From assembly GCA_011109175.1 (NCBI GenBank), contig RDEW01000027.1:333772-397771 (forward strand): a stretch of 64,000 nucleotides of DNA. The letters run 5' to 3'. The stretch comes from Dicyema japonicum. Lineage: Eukaryota; Dicyemida; Rhombozoa; Dicyemidae. Shown piece by piece: positions 44,335 to 55,155 of the stretch; position 1 is the first letter of the stretch, and each line of letters starts with the position of its first letter. The notes below the pieces were generated by a model. It searched no databases. It was not told the DNA's origin and was given only the letters and a program-made list of their open reading frames with translations. The position numbers were made by a program, and so were the translations under genes.

Positions 44335-46640
44335 TCACATTCCAAATGTCTTCTGTGGTACAAAAGGGGTAATTCCTTGAGTCAGCATCGATTCCAGAAC
44401 CTCCACAATAACAAAATGTCCCCAATCAAGCCAACAGACACTATATTCTACACATCCATAAAACAATCAACCGAATAATCCTTCGTCTCCTGACAATCCC
44501 AGCACCATTTTCTTTAGTAATCCTCCCCAAACAGTCAGCATTGCTCATAAAGATACAATCTCCCTTTGTGTCATAAAAACAATTTGTCCATGCAGGTTGT
44601 GTGAACTTCCCACACAAATTAGCCCCCTTGCAGACGACCTTACAAGATCTCTCGGCACAATCAAACTCAACAATCTACGATAACAACTCCATATACGGTT
44701 CCTAAGGAAAAGACAAGACAAAGAGTCGCTTTCGTTGGATGAAAACACATGCAGGTAGCCAAATCGTCAAATCTTGGCAACTTAATGCATTCCTACAAAA
44801 ATATTTAGAGCTGACCTCGCCTTGTGTAGTAAAAACAAATACATTCCCATCACTGTCCGCCACAGCAAGCATTGAACCACCAAAATTTAGTTCCATGTTC
44901 AAAATCCGACCAGAAACTACCATGAGGGAGAACAATACCTCGACTGGCCCAGGAAGTTTTTTGTAGTAAAAATCTCTCCTGATTAGTCCGCGCAGTGAAA
45001 ATTAGATCAGATTCAGAGGAAGAACAGAGAACACATAAAGTTTTCGATTCTAAGGCCATTTTCCGGACAAATGATTCCACTTTTGAACCACATTCCATCA
45101 ATTTTACGCTCGTTTGAGGCCTCGTTACATTTTCCACAATAGCAACTGACAATTTTCCAGCCAGAGTTGAGAAAGCAACAGAGTTTGACGATTTGTCCGC
45201 AGCTAAGCAAATAATTCGATCCCCAGCATCCACAGATCCAATACAAGTTGGAGGAACTGTGAAATTATGAAAAATAACACCTTTGGATTTCGAAAACTCC
45301 CACAGATCAAAAGTTCGATCGTATCCCATCACCATGAGGTCTCCGGCACGTTGGACTGCTTTTGAACAGTTCTAACATTTTATCAAGGGGTAATTAACCA
45401 AACTGATGACTGGAGAAATTTTCAAGGCGGCTGAATGAGTCAGTCCGCGAAGGATAGTCAAACTGCCGTTTAATGCTTAAATTTAGTAAAAAGCAAACTA
45501 GCTGTGAAGAGATACTTTTTCTGAATGGATTCCAAAGCTACGACAGCAAATGAGCCAATTCGCAGATGGGAAGCCCAGTTCCAGCAACTTTGACAGTCTG
45601 ATGAGGTCTGCTGTTCATATCGAACGACAAGTCCATCCATGCCACCAGAAAAGAGTCGATTTCTCTCAGTTTTGTCAGTCGTAGTTGTTGTGAGTGATAA
45701 AACCTCAGATTGGTGAGTTTTCAGAGACTTGGTTTAAACAAAAGAGAAACTTGTATTATAAAACCCGGGTTAATGTTCCAGAAAGTAACTGATCCCTTTG
45801 AATCTCCTGTTGCAACGGTTCCATCACTGGAATTTAGCATACTTGTCAACCTAAGATTGAGGATTGACCTGATAATTGGCTTGTTGGTAATTTTGGATGA
45901 ATTTGGGGAAGGCAGAGTAAGACATGTGACTATTGTTCCATTCGAAAGATCCCATACTTTAAGAGAGTCCCCACATCCACCGATGAGGAGCTGTTTTTCA
46001 TCATTGAATAATATTGAATTCACACAATCTATTCGTCATAAAATATGTTTATTTGTTTAATAATAAAAATTGTCAGAAAAAATATTAAAACTTAATATTT
46101 TTGCCATAATAATCAAAATAATACCAGTTTGCCTCTGCAACAAACACTCGTTCACTAAAAAGTTATCTTTGACATCTGTCATGAATACTCGACCACTTTT
46201 AGTTCCGAACTAAAATACATCAAAAAATAACAACAGCAAGTTTGTTGAACCCACGTGACCAATCCAAACAAGTTATTAGACCATATTCCAATGAAATGCT
46301 CATCTTTGATTATACAAGGACATTACCACATGGATGAGAAAATTATCTTCAATGCGATGTATAACATTTTCCATATCATATGCGTAAAGTACGTCTCCGA
46401 CATACAAGATTTGCTCAAGATTTGACTTTTTAAAAATCAGGGTCTAAAATGTGGCTAAGGCTTACTTTTTTGAGGATAAAATTGAACCTACAATCGAAAA
46501 TGTCCACTGTGTCGTTTTTTCTGTATGTAAAGTAATATAAACAACCTTAGAATTGCGAGAGATTCTTCATTTTGATGTTTTGTAGCACTCTTAATCAAAT
46601 GAGGTTCGAATTTATAAAAATTTAAAATATGCCCACTCAT
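44335..46640 (-). CDS. UTP4: UTP4 (cirhin) small-subunit processome WD40 protein
   Basis: UTP4 belongs to the t-UTP/UTP-A complex that starts pre-18S rRNA processing in the nucleolus. The N-terminus 'MSGHILNFYKFEPHLIKSAT' and, after a 25-nt intron, 'KNDTVDIFDC' parallel human UTP4 ('VHRVRFFNYVPSGIRC...TDGTVEIYN'). WD repeats follow: 'LLIGGCGDSLKVWDLSNGTI' (45990), 'TVATGDSKGSVTFWNI' (45790), 'LFSGGMDGLVVRYE' (45650), 'LMVMGYDRTFDLWEF' (45330), 'IICLAADKSSNSVAFSTLAG' (45210) and 'GSMLAVADSDGNVFVF' (44870). The end 'LTQGITPFVPQKTFGM' resembles the human 'IIAQLPPPIKKKKFGT'. Length is near 650 residues. Several exon joins in 46000-46500 and 44600-44700 are not fully resolved. Confidence 0.85.
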
Positions 46641-46989
46641 CAGTGACAAACACACAAAAAACACACAAGATCGTGATTTTAAATTTATTTACTTTAAATT
46701 CAAATAACAATACTTCATTTAAATAATTTAAATTATTAAATACAAACAATATTTTTTAAGGACTCAGATGTTGGCTTATAGTTAATTGTTAGCCTCGTGA
46801 TCAATTGGTCTGATGGATGGTTTTCGCAGATTTTCGTACTGGACTCAAGACTGTTTCTTCCTCATTATTAATATTCCTTTTAATCTTTTACGGAGAGCAA
46901 TTTTTTCGTCTACCTTTTTATTCTTTCCAGAAGTGCGATAATCCTTTCCTTCTTTCAAATTCATAGATTAGGAGAATAATTCCACAGAA
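46641..46989. other. Upstream of UTP4; AT-rich
   Basis: Likely 5' region of UTP4. No feature recognised beyond A/T runs. Confidence 0.3.
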
Positions 46990-47770
46990 ATTATAGAAAA
47001 AAATTATCTCCTCTCTTGAAACGTACGCAGACATATTAGTACCCGAAAGACTTTCCTCCTTCTCGTTTCTATTTTTTTAATAACTTCCAAGTCCAAACAG
47101 TACTCCCAGGTAGCAGAAGAGATGGGCAGTTTTCTGAATAGAAAATATTCCTGGACTGGTCAATGGCCATTGCACTAGTTTTCTGTGAGACAGGCCTAAA
47201 CCTTTCGTCACGTAACATTTGTATATTTGATACTTGTATTCCATGTCTTCTTTAGAAAAGCTCTCGATTTTCCGATAGACCCGATATTAGAAAGTCGTCA
47301 GCATATCAGATAGTTCGGCTGTGGAAGTCGGTCATAAAAGTAATAAAAAAGAGAGTTCCCGACAAACTAATGTTGAGTAAATTTAACAAGTTCAAAGAAC
47401 TCTATGGGTTTTTTTCTTAGATTTCCTTGGCTCAGGTACTATTCTGATAATTGGCAACTTCCAATCATGTGCGATCCATCCAATTTTTAAATTACCACCG
47501 AATAAGTTTTGGAAGGCATCAAAATTTGACATAATCATTCTTAGGCACATTGTTTTCGCATTCCCTTACAGCCGTATATGCTCACATAGCGTCACTTTTC
47601 TATGCAATGGGGTGAGTACCGCGAATGATTCCTCTCTATGACAATCCTCAAGAGGTAGACCGTGGATCTTTCTTAGTATATGAGAGAATATCGGGAGTGC
47701 ATCCTCCTGAGTACATGTTATTGCATCATGATAATGTTTGCTTTCCAACAAATTGTTCATCTATTTTACT
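46990..47770 (-). pseudogene. LINE reverse transcriptase fragment
   Basis: Minus strand: 'GLPLEDCHREESFAVLTPLH' (47680), 'GWIAHDWKLPIIRIVPEPRK' (47480), which fits the 'WK.A.V.PIPK' RT block, then after a deletion 'YADDFLISGLSEN' (47310) and 'YLGVLFG' (47110). The YADD motif is intact but frames are broken and part of the palm is missing. Confidence 0.6.
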
Positions 47771-48155
47771 TCCAAAAAGATGGGTTCTTCATGTCTAGTT
47801 TGTCAATTTCACCTATTCATCTCTTGTCCACCAACTCTAAATAACTGATCGATACACCTTTACCGTCAAAACTTCTCGATCCAAATAATCAGTGCAATGC
47901 CTCAGATGTATTCGAGACATTTCTTTAGCTTGATGTGGCATGGGATTATTTCTGTGTTAAAAACTAAATAAAAGGTCTCATTAAAAAGTACCTAACGTTA
48001 TAATACGGATATATTTTCTCTGTTAACTCTTGAAACGGATAAATGACTAAATCGAGTTAAACTCTAATCCGGTTCAAAATCGTAACGTCGAATATAGAAA
48101 AAAATTATATAAATATAAATAATTTAAATTTAAATAATAAATAAATTTGTTTAAA
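47771..48155. other. Upstream region of SIKE1-like gene
   Basis: AT-rich, especially 48100-48155. No recognised element. Confidence 0.3.
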
Positions 48156-48773
48156 ATGTATGTTCCTTGTCCACTTAATCCTGAGTTAAGCAAAAAGAAG
48201 ATTGACGGTCTCATAGCCTCATTAAAACTACTTAACGAAAAAAAGCAAGAACAACTAGTAAGACTAAAATCTCTTCATGCCAAATTCAAGAATGTTTGCC
48301 AGGACAGTGTTGTTAACAAAAAAGTGAGATTTCAATAATTTCAGGTTATGGAAATAGAAAAAAAGGTTTTTTTAACCGCAAATGGAACTCGTTTCAGTTC
48401 TCTGCTCGCAGGACTCAATTACGAGGACCAAAGGATTTTTCTACTCACAAAAAGCAATTCAGAAATGAACTCTTACATAGATGATTTGCTCTCAACAATA
48501 GAATTGATGATAGAGAAACACAAGGATCACGTTTCGGGCCTTGAATCTTTTAAAAACAATGAAATTCGTATTGAAACGAAAAATAATGTATTTTTGATCT
48601 AATTTCAGGACGATTCGAAATCGAAGCTCGGAAAGTTCCTCAATGGACTCAAAATGATAGTAGACATTGAAGTGGATGATGGAAAAAGTTCTGTTTTAGA
48701 GGAACTTTCTGCTGAAAACGACAGGATGAGGAAATATTTAAAGATTTATCTTGGTGAGAGTCCCAATTCCTAA
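48156..48773 (+). CDS. SIKE1: SIKE1/FGFR1OP2-family coiled-coil protein
   Basis: Coiled-coil protein of the SIKE/FGFR1OP2 family, members of the STRIPAK phosphatase-kinase complex. Three exons are joined in phase 0 by two 21-nt introns (48324-48344 and 48588-48608), the shortest introns clearly supported here. The protein is about 192 residues. 'YIDDLLSTIELMIEKHKDHV' matches the family's 'LEEHQSALELIMSKYREQ'. 'KMIVDIEVDDGKSSVLEELS' with 'AENDRMRKYLKIY' matches 'AVMRKAIEIDEQQ...QLEQENKGLREILQI'. The N-terminal 55 residues form a lysine/leucine coiled coil. The start at 48156 lies directly after a T/A-rich leader. The family is normally about 210-250 residues. I cannot separate SIKE1 from FGFR1OP2, which are vertebrate paralogues. 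Confidence 0.75.
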
Positions 48774-49339
48774 TAAATTGGTTTTAATATTTGTTTATGT
48801 TATCGAAACACCAATAAGACAATTAGTTCCCTGGCGACGAGTTCTGGAATTGACCTTAGCTACCCGGACAAAGCTCTCTGGATCACTGTGCTTGAGTGAA
48901 GGTTCTGTCGGAACGAGTCAGTATCAAGGAATTGGTTAGTTTGGTTTTATTTTGATCTTTGGAATAATTTAGGATGAGGTCTCTGTTGAAGCTGACGAGA
49001 TCACATGATTAGTTATTTGGGTAATACTTTGATCTTTACGCAGGTCACCTGCTCGTGGATAAAACTGCCTATTTCGTAACTAATAGATCCAAACTTTCTC
49101 TCTTGTTGAGCAACTACCTATTGATTGATTGTAAGTGGCTACGGGACTTTCCCCTTGTAATTGGTATTCCCCTTTCTTCGAGTTTTGGTCTGGAATCTAA
49201 CAAGAAATCTTTCTATAGCCGATTTTAGTTGTTCATCTATTACAGAGTTGCTGGAAAGAATGCATCAGTGCTACGAGGGTTATGTATTCTCTGAACTCTT
49301 TTATATACCTTACAATCTTTGACTAAATAAACTATTACA
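48774..49339. other. Intergenic with D-like LINE tail at 48880-49040
   Basis: 'gacgagatcacatgattagt' near 48997 resembles the family D 3' end. No coding sequence recognised. Confidence 0.35.
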
Positions 49340-49520
49340 TTCGAGTAATACCCACAACTGAAGGATCGGACGATTTTTTCCTTTTCTGTTGATTCTGGCT
49401 GGACTTATGTGGTATATTTGAAGGTCTCCTCTTCTGCATATGTGGGAACTGGATACATGTAATTAGTTTTCAACTTCTTTCTTGGTGCATCGGGGGTTAA
49501 TAAATTAATAAAATCGTTTT
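49340..49520 (+). repeat. Repeat family C, 3' end
   Basis: 'tgtgggaactggatacatgt', 'ttctttcttggtgcatcggg' and 'ggttaataaattaataaaa' match the ends of the family C copies at 2875-3140 and 60135-60400. Confidence 0.6.
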
Positions 49521-50109
49521 ATATCGCCTTTCCTCTCTTAGGGAGTCAACTATCATTTATTCCTTATCCCTTCTTTCCACATCAGAGTAGGCGTCTTTCT
49601 TTTTTCCACATCTAATGCAATGTCCTGGAATTACAACATGCCAGCTCCACATGTTTATTGGAATCAGAGATGAACTCTCGTGAGACATCTTGAGTCCATT
49701 TTTGTGTTAATCACCTCACCCTAGAGTTTTCTCCAATGTAACTAATTGAATGAATACCCTTGTTGCCTCATCCATATAATTCTAGAAGCACTTAGAGACG
49801 ATGCACAGGTATAATTTTCTGGGAGAGATAAATTATATTAAGAAATTTTTTATTAATCAGAATCATTGTTAATCAGCAACATCTGGGCCAAAATATTGAA
49901 CATTTAGAATTTCCAGACATTTGACTGATTAAAAATGTATAATCTGAAAGAGACCCAAGTTAAGTAAATATGATTCGTCAGTTAAACCCAATGATCGCAC
50001 TTAAAATTGGAAATTTGAGACCAAACCCTTGCCGTTTAGAGTTTAAGAGCTGGCAAAGTCGACTAATTAAGTGATCCCACTTAAAGTCTCTTCTATTGGT
50101 CAGTCGCGG
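49521..50109. other. Intergenic, nothing recognised
   Basis: No coding or repeat landmark that I can identify. Confidence 0.35.
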
Positions 50110-50265
50110 TCATAGCACCTTATGGAAATGTCTTCTTGAAGTTCTGGATAAGAATTCGATCGGAGTGTACTTTTCAGGACTGGTCGTGATTTTTCTGCAT
50201 GGATAATCCTTTCCTAAATGGATTTCCTGGTTCTTTGCAGAAACGAAGGAAAACTTGATCATCGT
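50110..50265 (+). repeat. Repeat family J
   Basis: Same unit as 43490-43645, same orientation; see there. Confidence 0.45.
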
Positions 50266-50329
50266 TTCCAGTCGACTCTTCTAAAAGTTGTTTTTTAATT
50301 CAGTTTTATACTTCTGGTATAATTAAAAA

Positions 50330-50437
50330 CGTTTATTCCCTTGGATGTTATCTGTTAGCTCATCCAGCTTTGTTTCACTTTCCATGGACAGCGTTGCCTA
50401 AGTAAACTGTCAGACAACCAGACTTCTCTAATAATAA
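50330..50437 (+). pseudogene. Partial duplicate of an Argonaute exon pair
   Basis: About 108 bp that match 52352-52460 of the Argonaute gene downstream, same orientation. Shared are 'tttattcccttgga', the 21-22-nt intron between them, and the exon encoding 'GQRCLSKLSDNQTS' (AGO: '[14 protein letters not shown]'). Because the intron is kept, this is a DNA-level copy and not a retrocopy. Its right edge abuts the A/T tail of an antisense LINE family D copy. Confidence 0.75.
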
Positions 50438-50439
50438 TA

Positions 50440-50900
50440 ACACCAGAGACCACGGTTACACAAACTAACTAATCACGTGATCCCAGCACACTCTAGCAGG
50501 GACCTCATCTTGGCCCGATGCTCCTCCCTCGACCCCACACAAGCACGTATCGTCGAGTGAGTGGATCTTCGCAGTCACGACGGCGTGTTCCATTGTTCAT
50601 TCGCATCAAGGCTTCAAGAGGCATTGGTGGCTGGACTTCTTCAGAAATCCAGCGTTCCGTGATTTTGGAGGCTCTTTTTTCGGCTAGCCTCGATCTTCAA
50701 GACATTTGTCCAATAGATGAATGGACTCATATAAGAGATGCATGGTTCAATGTATTGTTTATATATGGTGCTCACAACAGTGTGCTTTCTGTTCTCCCAG
50801 AAGCATGTGAGGCATTTCAAAACATTTGATTTCTTTTCGCATTTTGTAGTGACGCTTTCAACATGGGGCGTGAATGACATGTGCATTTCAAAAGTCACCC
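50440..50900 (-). pseudogene. LINE family D 3' end with RT thumb
   Basis: On the minus strand 'MTFEMHMSFTPHVESVTTKC' and 'TIYKQYIEPCISYMSPFIY' are the RT C-terminal blocks. They lead into the 3' UTR ('tccagcgttccgtgattttg' antisense) and the end at 50440 ('aataataacaccagagacca' antisense of 'tggtc..ggtgttaaataa'). A 5'-truncated copy inserted next to the Argonaute fragment. Confidence 0.7.
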
Positions 50901-51081
50901 CAAGGATTTATTTATTTAATAACCCCGAGAAGGGAACACCAAGAAAGAAGGAGAATGCCAAAGATTACCGCCAAGTCTCTTACAATTAAAAATATTTCTA
51001 TAAAAATAAATTAAAATATTAATTAAATGTAATAAACATTTAATTAATATTTAAAGAAAACCTTCATGTTTAGTTTTACAA

Positions 51082-54000
51082 ATGGGTAAATACAAATATT
51101 AAATTATAGCTGAAAATCCCACCAAATTCGAAGAATCCTCGTCTCAACATAGAATCTCAAAAATCATCGGTTTATTTAAAAATTACGTTCTAGGCGTTAC
51201 AGCCCGTCTTTTTCGTGATAATTATCACATAAAGAATGAAGATTTGGTTCGTTTGAAGAAAATGATGCCTAAAAGACCGGGTTTCGGGATTTCTGGGACA
51301 TTGATCCCTATTAGAGCTAACCATTTCAAAATAACGGTTCCTCAGATAACAATTTTTGAATACCACGTGTCAATAAGCCCCGAAAAATGCCCAAGAAGGA
51401 CAAACCGGTTTACAAATGGTATAAATTCAGGTGGGTAGTAGATAAGATCGTCTCTTTGAATATGCAAGATTTTATGAACAAAAGGCCTGTTTTTGATGGT
51501 CGACTGAGTCTTTTTTCCATTGAAAAACTTGCGGATTTCTTGTCCTATGAGTTTGGAGACGTCGAATCAAACCATAAACGGATTTTTCACGTGAAAATCA
51601 AATTCCACTCTGAAATTGACTTTTCTAAATTAAATGATGCCTTCCATGGGAGTATGACGGTGCCAGAAGGGGCGTTGGAGTGCATAAATGTGATCACACG
51701 GCACCATTTTAGTCTGAGGCAAGGAATTTGGCCACAATTTAGTCTGAAACCGGTCGGCCGATCATTTTTCCGTCCACCTCCTCATCCTCTAAGTTCGAGA
51801 CTGGGAGGAGGCAGGGAGGTTTGGTTTGGGTTTTTCCAAAACGTGAAACCCGGATTTGGGTCACCAATGTTGAATATTGATGGTTCTCGTTTTTCTTGAC
51901 CAAAGTTACCGCCACAGCGTTTTATAAACCTCAGTCGGTCTTCTCTTTTCTGTCTGAGCTGCTGGGCATTCGTTCTATTGACGAGAGATTTATGCTTTGT
52001 GACACTGACAGAAACAAACTACTTTTTGAGATCAAAGGTAAAGCCACGTGTGAGAAATTCACTCCCTCGGTTCTTTATCTTGCTAGGACTCAAAGTGGAG
52101 GTCGTGATACCCGGTCATGACATCAGACGGAGATACAGAGTCTCCAATGTGGTTCGTCGATCCCCGGAGATGATGACGTCTTAGTTGGCTTACATTTAAG
52201 GTTTCCCTTCACAAACAGAGACGGAGTCATGACGGATATAAGAATATCTGAGTATTTTTATCAAAAATATTCCTACGTTGTGAAGTACTTTTTTAGATAA
52301 TCCAGGTATCCCTGGCTCCCCTGCATTCAGGTCGGCAAGGAAGTAAATCAGACGTTTATTCCCTTGGAGGTTGTTTGTCAGCTCATTCTAGCTTTGTTTC
52401 ATTGTCCCTGGACAGCGCTGCCTAAAGAAACTGTCAGACAGCCAGACTTCTTCTATGATAAAGGTCACCGCCAAATCTGCTCCAATGAGAGCTGGGGAGA
52501 TATGCGACTTAGTTTGTTGATGTAAGGACTCATAGATTTACGAAAACGACCCAAATAATGACGAATACTTGAAGTCCTTCGGCCTCAAAGTGGACACTAG
52601 GATGACTCAGTTTTCAGCAAGGCTATTACAACCCCCACGACTGGAATATCAGAAACAGAATGAACAGTCTCCCAACATTGTTTCCCTTATTATAATATGT
52701 GGGGTCGTCCCTATTCGTGGAGTCTGGGATATGCGGGGAAAGAAGTTCTTCTTTGGAGTGACTGTACATGAGGTTGGGATCATAAACTTTACAAACGCAA
52801 AAAGTGACCCCGAGAATTCAATCAGTCAACAGATCATGTATTCCCTGTTTTTAATTCAGAAAATTCTACGATCATCTCAAGTCTGTCTCATACGAAGCAG
52901 GATTACTGTTCCCTGACCTCTTCTGTTTTCTTCACCACACAAATCGTTCAGAAATGGTGGAAAACGTCGTAAATCGGTTGTATTCGGATCACCCCGGCCT
53001 GGAATTATTGATTTGTATTCTCCCTGGAAAGACCACTGCATATGGTCAACCTCGGTTTTAATCCCAGCGGAGATTAAACGGCTGGGGACATTTCCTATGG
53101 ATTTGCTACTCAGTGTGTGCAGTTTAAAAACGTCCAGAAATGCTCACTCCAAACTCTGTCGAATCTCTGCCTTAAAATTAATGTAAAACTTGGGGGAATC
53201 AACAGTATTTTGCACTTTCCTCTGTCTCGGCGGTATTTTTTACTTTGAAATGTAGGCCGGAATATATGAGTGAGCCAATCATGTTTTTAGGTGCAGACAT
53301 CACGCATTGTAATTCAGGGAGAGAAGACCTTCCATAACATCTGTGGCTGTTTTAATCATTTTAGCTCGTGGCGAGCGTGGACGCCTTCCCTAGTCGTATA
53401 CATCAGTGGTGTCTTCACAGATCACTAAACAGGAGCATATCGTAGATTTGAGCGAAATGATGCTGACAATGCTTCAGAGATTTAGTTCTACCCTTAAAAC
53501 TATGCCACAGAAGTTGATTTTATATAGAGACGGGATCTCTGAGGGACAGTTTCATAAGGTTTACTTTTGGATGAGTTTGGATTCTCTTTCTGGAGGTGGC
53601 GGCCATTCGTGAGGCCTGTGCTCGGTTTAACAGGGAGTATTGTCCCGGGCTGACATACATTGCTGTACAGAAACGGCACCATACTCGATTATTTTCGATC
53701 CCTGAAAACGTTTGGATTGGCTAAGTTTAGCAGAGCGGCACAAATCTGGAAATGGCAGGGAATGTGCCTGCTGGGACGATTGTAGACAATCACATTACGA
53801 ACCCGGCAGAATTCGACTTTTTCCTTTGCTCCCACGCAGGTATTCAGGGCACGAGTCGTCCTTCTCATTACTACGTTCTTTTGGACGACAATCACTTTAC
53901 TGCTGATCAACTACAGAATATTACCTATCAACTCTGTCACACGTATGCACGATGTACTCGGAGTGTGTCCGTTCCTGCTCCGTCATTCTATGCCCATTTG

Positions 54001-54152
54001 GTGGCCATGCGTGCTCGTCATTACAATGTTGAGAAGGATTATAATATGTGAGTGGTGCATTTGAGTTTAGGGAGTCGTTTGACCCGGAGAGTACGATCTC
54101 TTCTTCTGTCAATTTGCATGATAAACTGAAGGGTGTTATGTATTTTGCATGA
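51082..54152 (+). CDS. AGO: Argonaute (AGO-clade) protein
   Basis: Guide-RNA-binding core of RISC; the AGO clade, not PIWI. The start '[10 protein letters not shown]' is split by a 24-nt intron. '[20 protein letters not shown]' (23-nt intron inside) and 'KRPVFDGR' form the N-domain. PAZ region: '[16 protein letters not shown]'. Linker: '[20 protein letters not shown]' followed by '[20 protein letters not shown]'. MID: '[14 protein letters not shown]' and '[20 protein letters not shown]'. PIWI: '[11 protein letters not shown]' (first Asp), '[13 protein letters not shown]' (Glu finger region), '[12 protein letters not shown]' (second Asp), '[12 protein letters not shown]', '[20 protein letters not shown]' and '[20 protein letters not shown]' (His). 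The end 'LKGVMYFA' matches human AGO2 'LRTMYFA'. DEDH residues are all present, so slicing is possible. Introns are 22-24 nt. Frames break near 53084 (G4), 53328 and 53396; homopolymer miscalls or decay are both possible. Confidence 0.92.
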
Positions 54153-54239
54153 TTTTATGATTTAAGTTTTACTTTTTGTTAGGAAATTCATACAAATTGG
54201 TTTTATTTACTAAGAAGGTTTAGTTAGTGTTTATTAATT

Positions 54240-54570
54240 GGTGGAAATATCCAACCCCAAACGATGTCTTTAGGCGGCTTTTGAATGAAGCGGTTATCCA
54301 TTTCTGCTCTAACCTATCGGCCTATGTAGGAATGATGGAAAACGGCCAGACTGGATGTCCATCTTTCCGTTTGAAGCCGGGATACTTCTGGTCTGGAACG
54401 TCACTTGCACGAATACTTTTGCCGCAAGCAACATACACCAGATGAAAACCGCAAGCCTGCTCAGCCGCTATATGGCGTGGAACTTTTCAGGTATCGCGAC
54501 ACAAACAACAGCACTAATTATTAAGCTCCTTGATCTTTTTTGTCATAAAAATTACTTGAGTTAAATAGTA
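54240..54570 (+). pseudogene. RT family I fragment
   Basis: The plus strand encodes 'RLLNEAVIHFCSNLSAYVGM' then, in another frame, 'WMSIFPFEAGILLVWNVTCT' and 'NTFAASNI', corresponding to the family's 'LNxxIxRALxxAxxPxxLEPxGL' and 'DGxTLxPWxxGxxLVWDxTxxDTxAxSx' blocks. It lies less than 100 bp after the Argonaute stop codon. Confidence 0.6.
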
Positions 54571-54899
54571 TAATTATTATTTTTGAAAATTCATTTTTGG
54601 ACTAGATGAGATCCGGATCCTACGTAAATCAAAAACTTACTTGAGAACAGAAGATATAGACTTTCATCCATCACGTTTGGTCGTTAAAAGTCTAAGGGTT
54701 TAATAAATTTTTTTAAGCCTTGTTAAAATCTGAAGTTAATAGTATACTTTCCGATTGATAGATGTAACCGTTCATCCACTTATCTTGCGTATAGGCTGAA
54801 TGACTGATTCTTCGAGTTAAATCGTCTGGTTCGATTTATTAAGAATTTATGCTGGCCTTATGTCTAGTTAATATAAATTTTCAAACTGGCGAAAAGAGA
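54571..54899. other. Intergenic, nothing recognised
   Basis: AT-rich; no feature identified. Confidence 0.3.
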
Positions 54900-55040
54900 A
54901 ATGCTCTTTATTTTTTGTTGCAAATCTCTGTATACGATCCTGTTCAGCATTGAGGTATTCACTGTTGATGGCTCCGACAAATCAAGAAGCACAGCGGATG
55001 TGTGGAACACCTGGATCTTTTCCCTCTGGTCTTCGAAATT
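54900..55040 (-). repeat. SINE family A, antisense fragment
   Basis: 'cgatcctgttcagcattgag' and 'gtattcactgttgatggctc' match the middle part of the family A copies at 42600 and 63860. Both ends are missing or diverged. Confidence 0.5.
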
Positions 55041-55155
55041 TCATATTATTAAAATTTAAAAAAATCCATTAAAATTGAAAAAAATTGATTTGTTATATTT
55101 AAAATACAGAATTTTTGAATATTAAAATAATAAAAAATTTTTATTAAATGTACTG

